From NCBI GenBank assembly GCA_016926315.1, contig JAFGOU010000253.1, positions 1 to 6,162 on the forward strand: 6,162 bases of DNA, written 5' to 3'. Shown piece by piece: positions 5,678 through 6,162 of the stretch; position 1 is the first letter of the stretch; the number at the start of each line of letters is the position of its first letter. This DNA comes from Chitinispirillaceae bacterium. Lineage in GTDB: Bacteria; Fibrobacterota; Chitinivibrionia; Chitinivibrionales; Chitinispirillaceae. The notes beneath the pieces were generated by a model. The model was not told the origin of the DNA. It did no database searches and saw nothing but the letters and a program-made list of their open reading frames with translations. The position numbers and the translations under genes were made by a program.

Positions 5678-6162
5678 ATGAGCAAATCGAAAAGAGATAC
5701 ACCACCCTCCATCCTTCCTCTCTCCGGCGGAGTGACCATGGCCAGGGGATTTTCTGCCGGCGGCATCAAGGCCGGGATCAAAACAACGGGGAAAGAGGAC
5801 CTCGCGCTGCTCGTCAGCGACCGGAACTGCAGCGCAGCCGGGACCTTCACTACCAATGCGATTCGAGCCTCCAGCGTCGACTGGTGTGAACGGCTGCTGC
5901 CCGGTTCGGCCATCAGGGCCGTGGTGTGCAACAGCGGATGCGCCAACGCCTGCACCGGCAGCAGCGGCGAAAAAGACACCGTTTCCGTGGCCAGGACCGC
6001 GGCCCGGGAACTCAGCATTGCCGCCGATGCCGTGCTCTGCGCCTCAACCGGCGTCATCGGCAGATTCCTGCCCATGAAAAAAATCGTTGCGGGCATCGGC
6101 CGGCTCGCCCACCGCCTGTCGCCGCGGGGCGGCACGAACTTCGCCAGGGCCATCATGACCAC
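5678..6162 (+). CDS. argJ: Glutamate N-acetyltransferase / amino-acid N-acetyltransferase ArgJ, N-terminal part (runs off the window)
   Basis: ArgJ moves the acetyl group from N-acetylornithine to glutamate (the cyclic arginine pathway) and in bifunctional forms also uses acetyl-CoA; it is cytoplasmic. The 161 complete codons visible show the family landmarks: 'GVTMARGFSAGGIKAGIK' (18-35), 'DLALLVSD' (41-48), 'AAGTFTTNAIRASSV' (53-67), 'NSGCANACTG' (85-94) and 'STGVIGRFLPMKKI' (123-136), which holds the Thr-Gly pair that forms the oxyanion hole in characterised ArgJ. The last visible stretch is FARAIMT. The Lys-Gly-Ala-Thr self-cleavage site with the nucleophilic threonine lies beyond the window end. 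AAGGA (5665-5669) is eight bases before the ATG. One oddity is Cys at 88, where most family members have Asn. It may be co-transcribed with the upstream PEGA gene, since no terminator separates them. Confidence 0.95.
   Translation, partial: MSKSKRDTPPSILPLSGGVTMARGFSAGGIKAGIKTTGKEDLALLVSDRNCSAAGTFTTNAIRASSVDWCERLLPGSAIRAVVCNSGCANACTGSSGEKDTVSVARTAARELSIAADAVLCASTGVIGRFLPMKKIVAGIGRLAHRLSPRGGTNFARAIMT

Noticed and set aside
5644..6162. Minus-strand open frame over the argJ region
   Set aside because: The plus strand encodes unmistakable ArgJ motifs over the same bases, so this frame is a shadow.

Overview
The window holds three complete protein genes, the 5' part of a fourth, and some conspicuous repeat and hairpin structure in the two non-coding stretches. 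The organism is a moderately GC-rich Gram-negative-type bacterium. The lipoprotein N-terminus (an 'NPLDAKGKNYIGD' region followed by a Ca-binding DxDGDGIPN motif, then DUF5011-type Ig-like repeats) and the TPR and PEGA proteins with a C-terminal double membrane helix resemble what I recall from Fibrobacterota (Chitinispirillia-like lineages). That placement is an inference from style, not from a marker gene.

Layout. Positions 1-268 are non-coding. They contain one copy of a 31-bp repeat (12-42), two hairpins and a strong intrinsic terminator (216-244) for the leftward operon. Positions 269-4162 hold a two-gene minus-strand operon. The first gene is an exported TPR protein (2141-4162, 673 aa). 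Fifteen bases after it comes a large surface lipoprotein-like protein with five Ig-like repeats (269-2125, 618 aa). Positions 4163-4684 are a divergent intergenic region of about 520 bp with a branched stem-loop, the second copy of the 31-bp repeat in inverted orientation (4397-4427) and an AT-rich dyad. Positions 4685-5623 (+) encode an exported PEGA-domain protein that most likely starts at a TTG codon. From 5678 (+) to the window end runs the N-terminal part of argJ, the bifunctional ornithine acetyltransferase / N-acetylglutamate synthase of arginine biosynthesis.

How they fit together. The TPR protein and the divergently encoded PEGA protein share one plan: signal peptide, small alpha/beta N-terminal domain, a middle module that differs (TPRs or PEGA), then a C-terminal two-helix membrane hairpin. 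With the Ig-repeat lipoprotein they look like a small cell-envelope cluster; function cannot be assigned from sequence alone. argJ is housekeeping and probably only a neighbour, although it lies 54 bp behind the PEGA gene with no terminator between them. The most unusual feature is the perfect 31-bp inverted repeat pair bracketing the whole TPR-lipoprotein operon (about 4.4 kb) without a transposase or recombinase inside. It could mark an invertible segment, an unusual passenger element, or a duplicated regulatory site.
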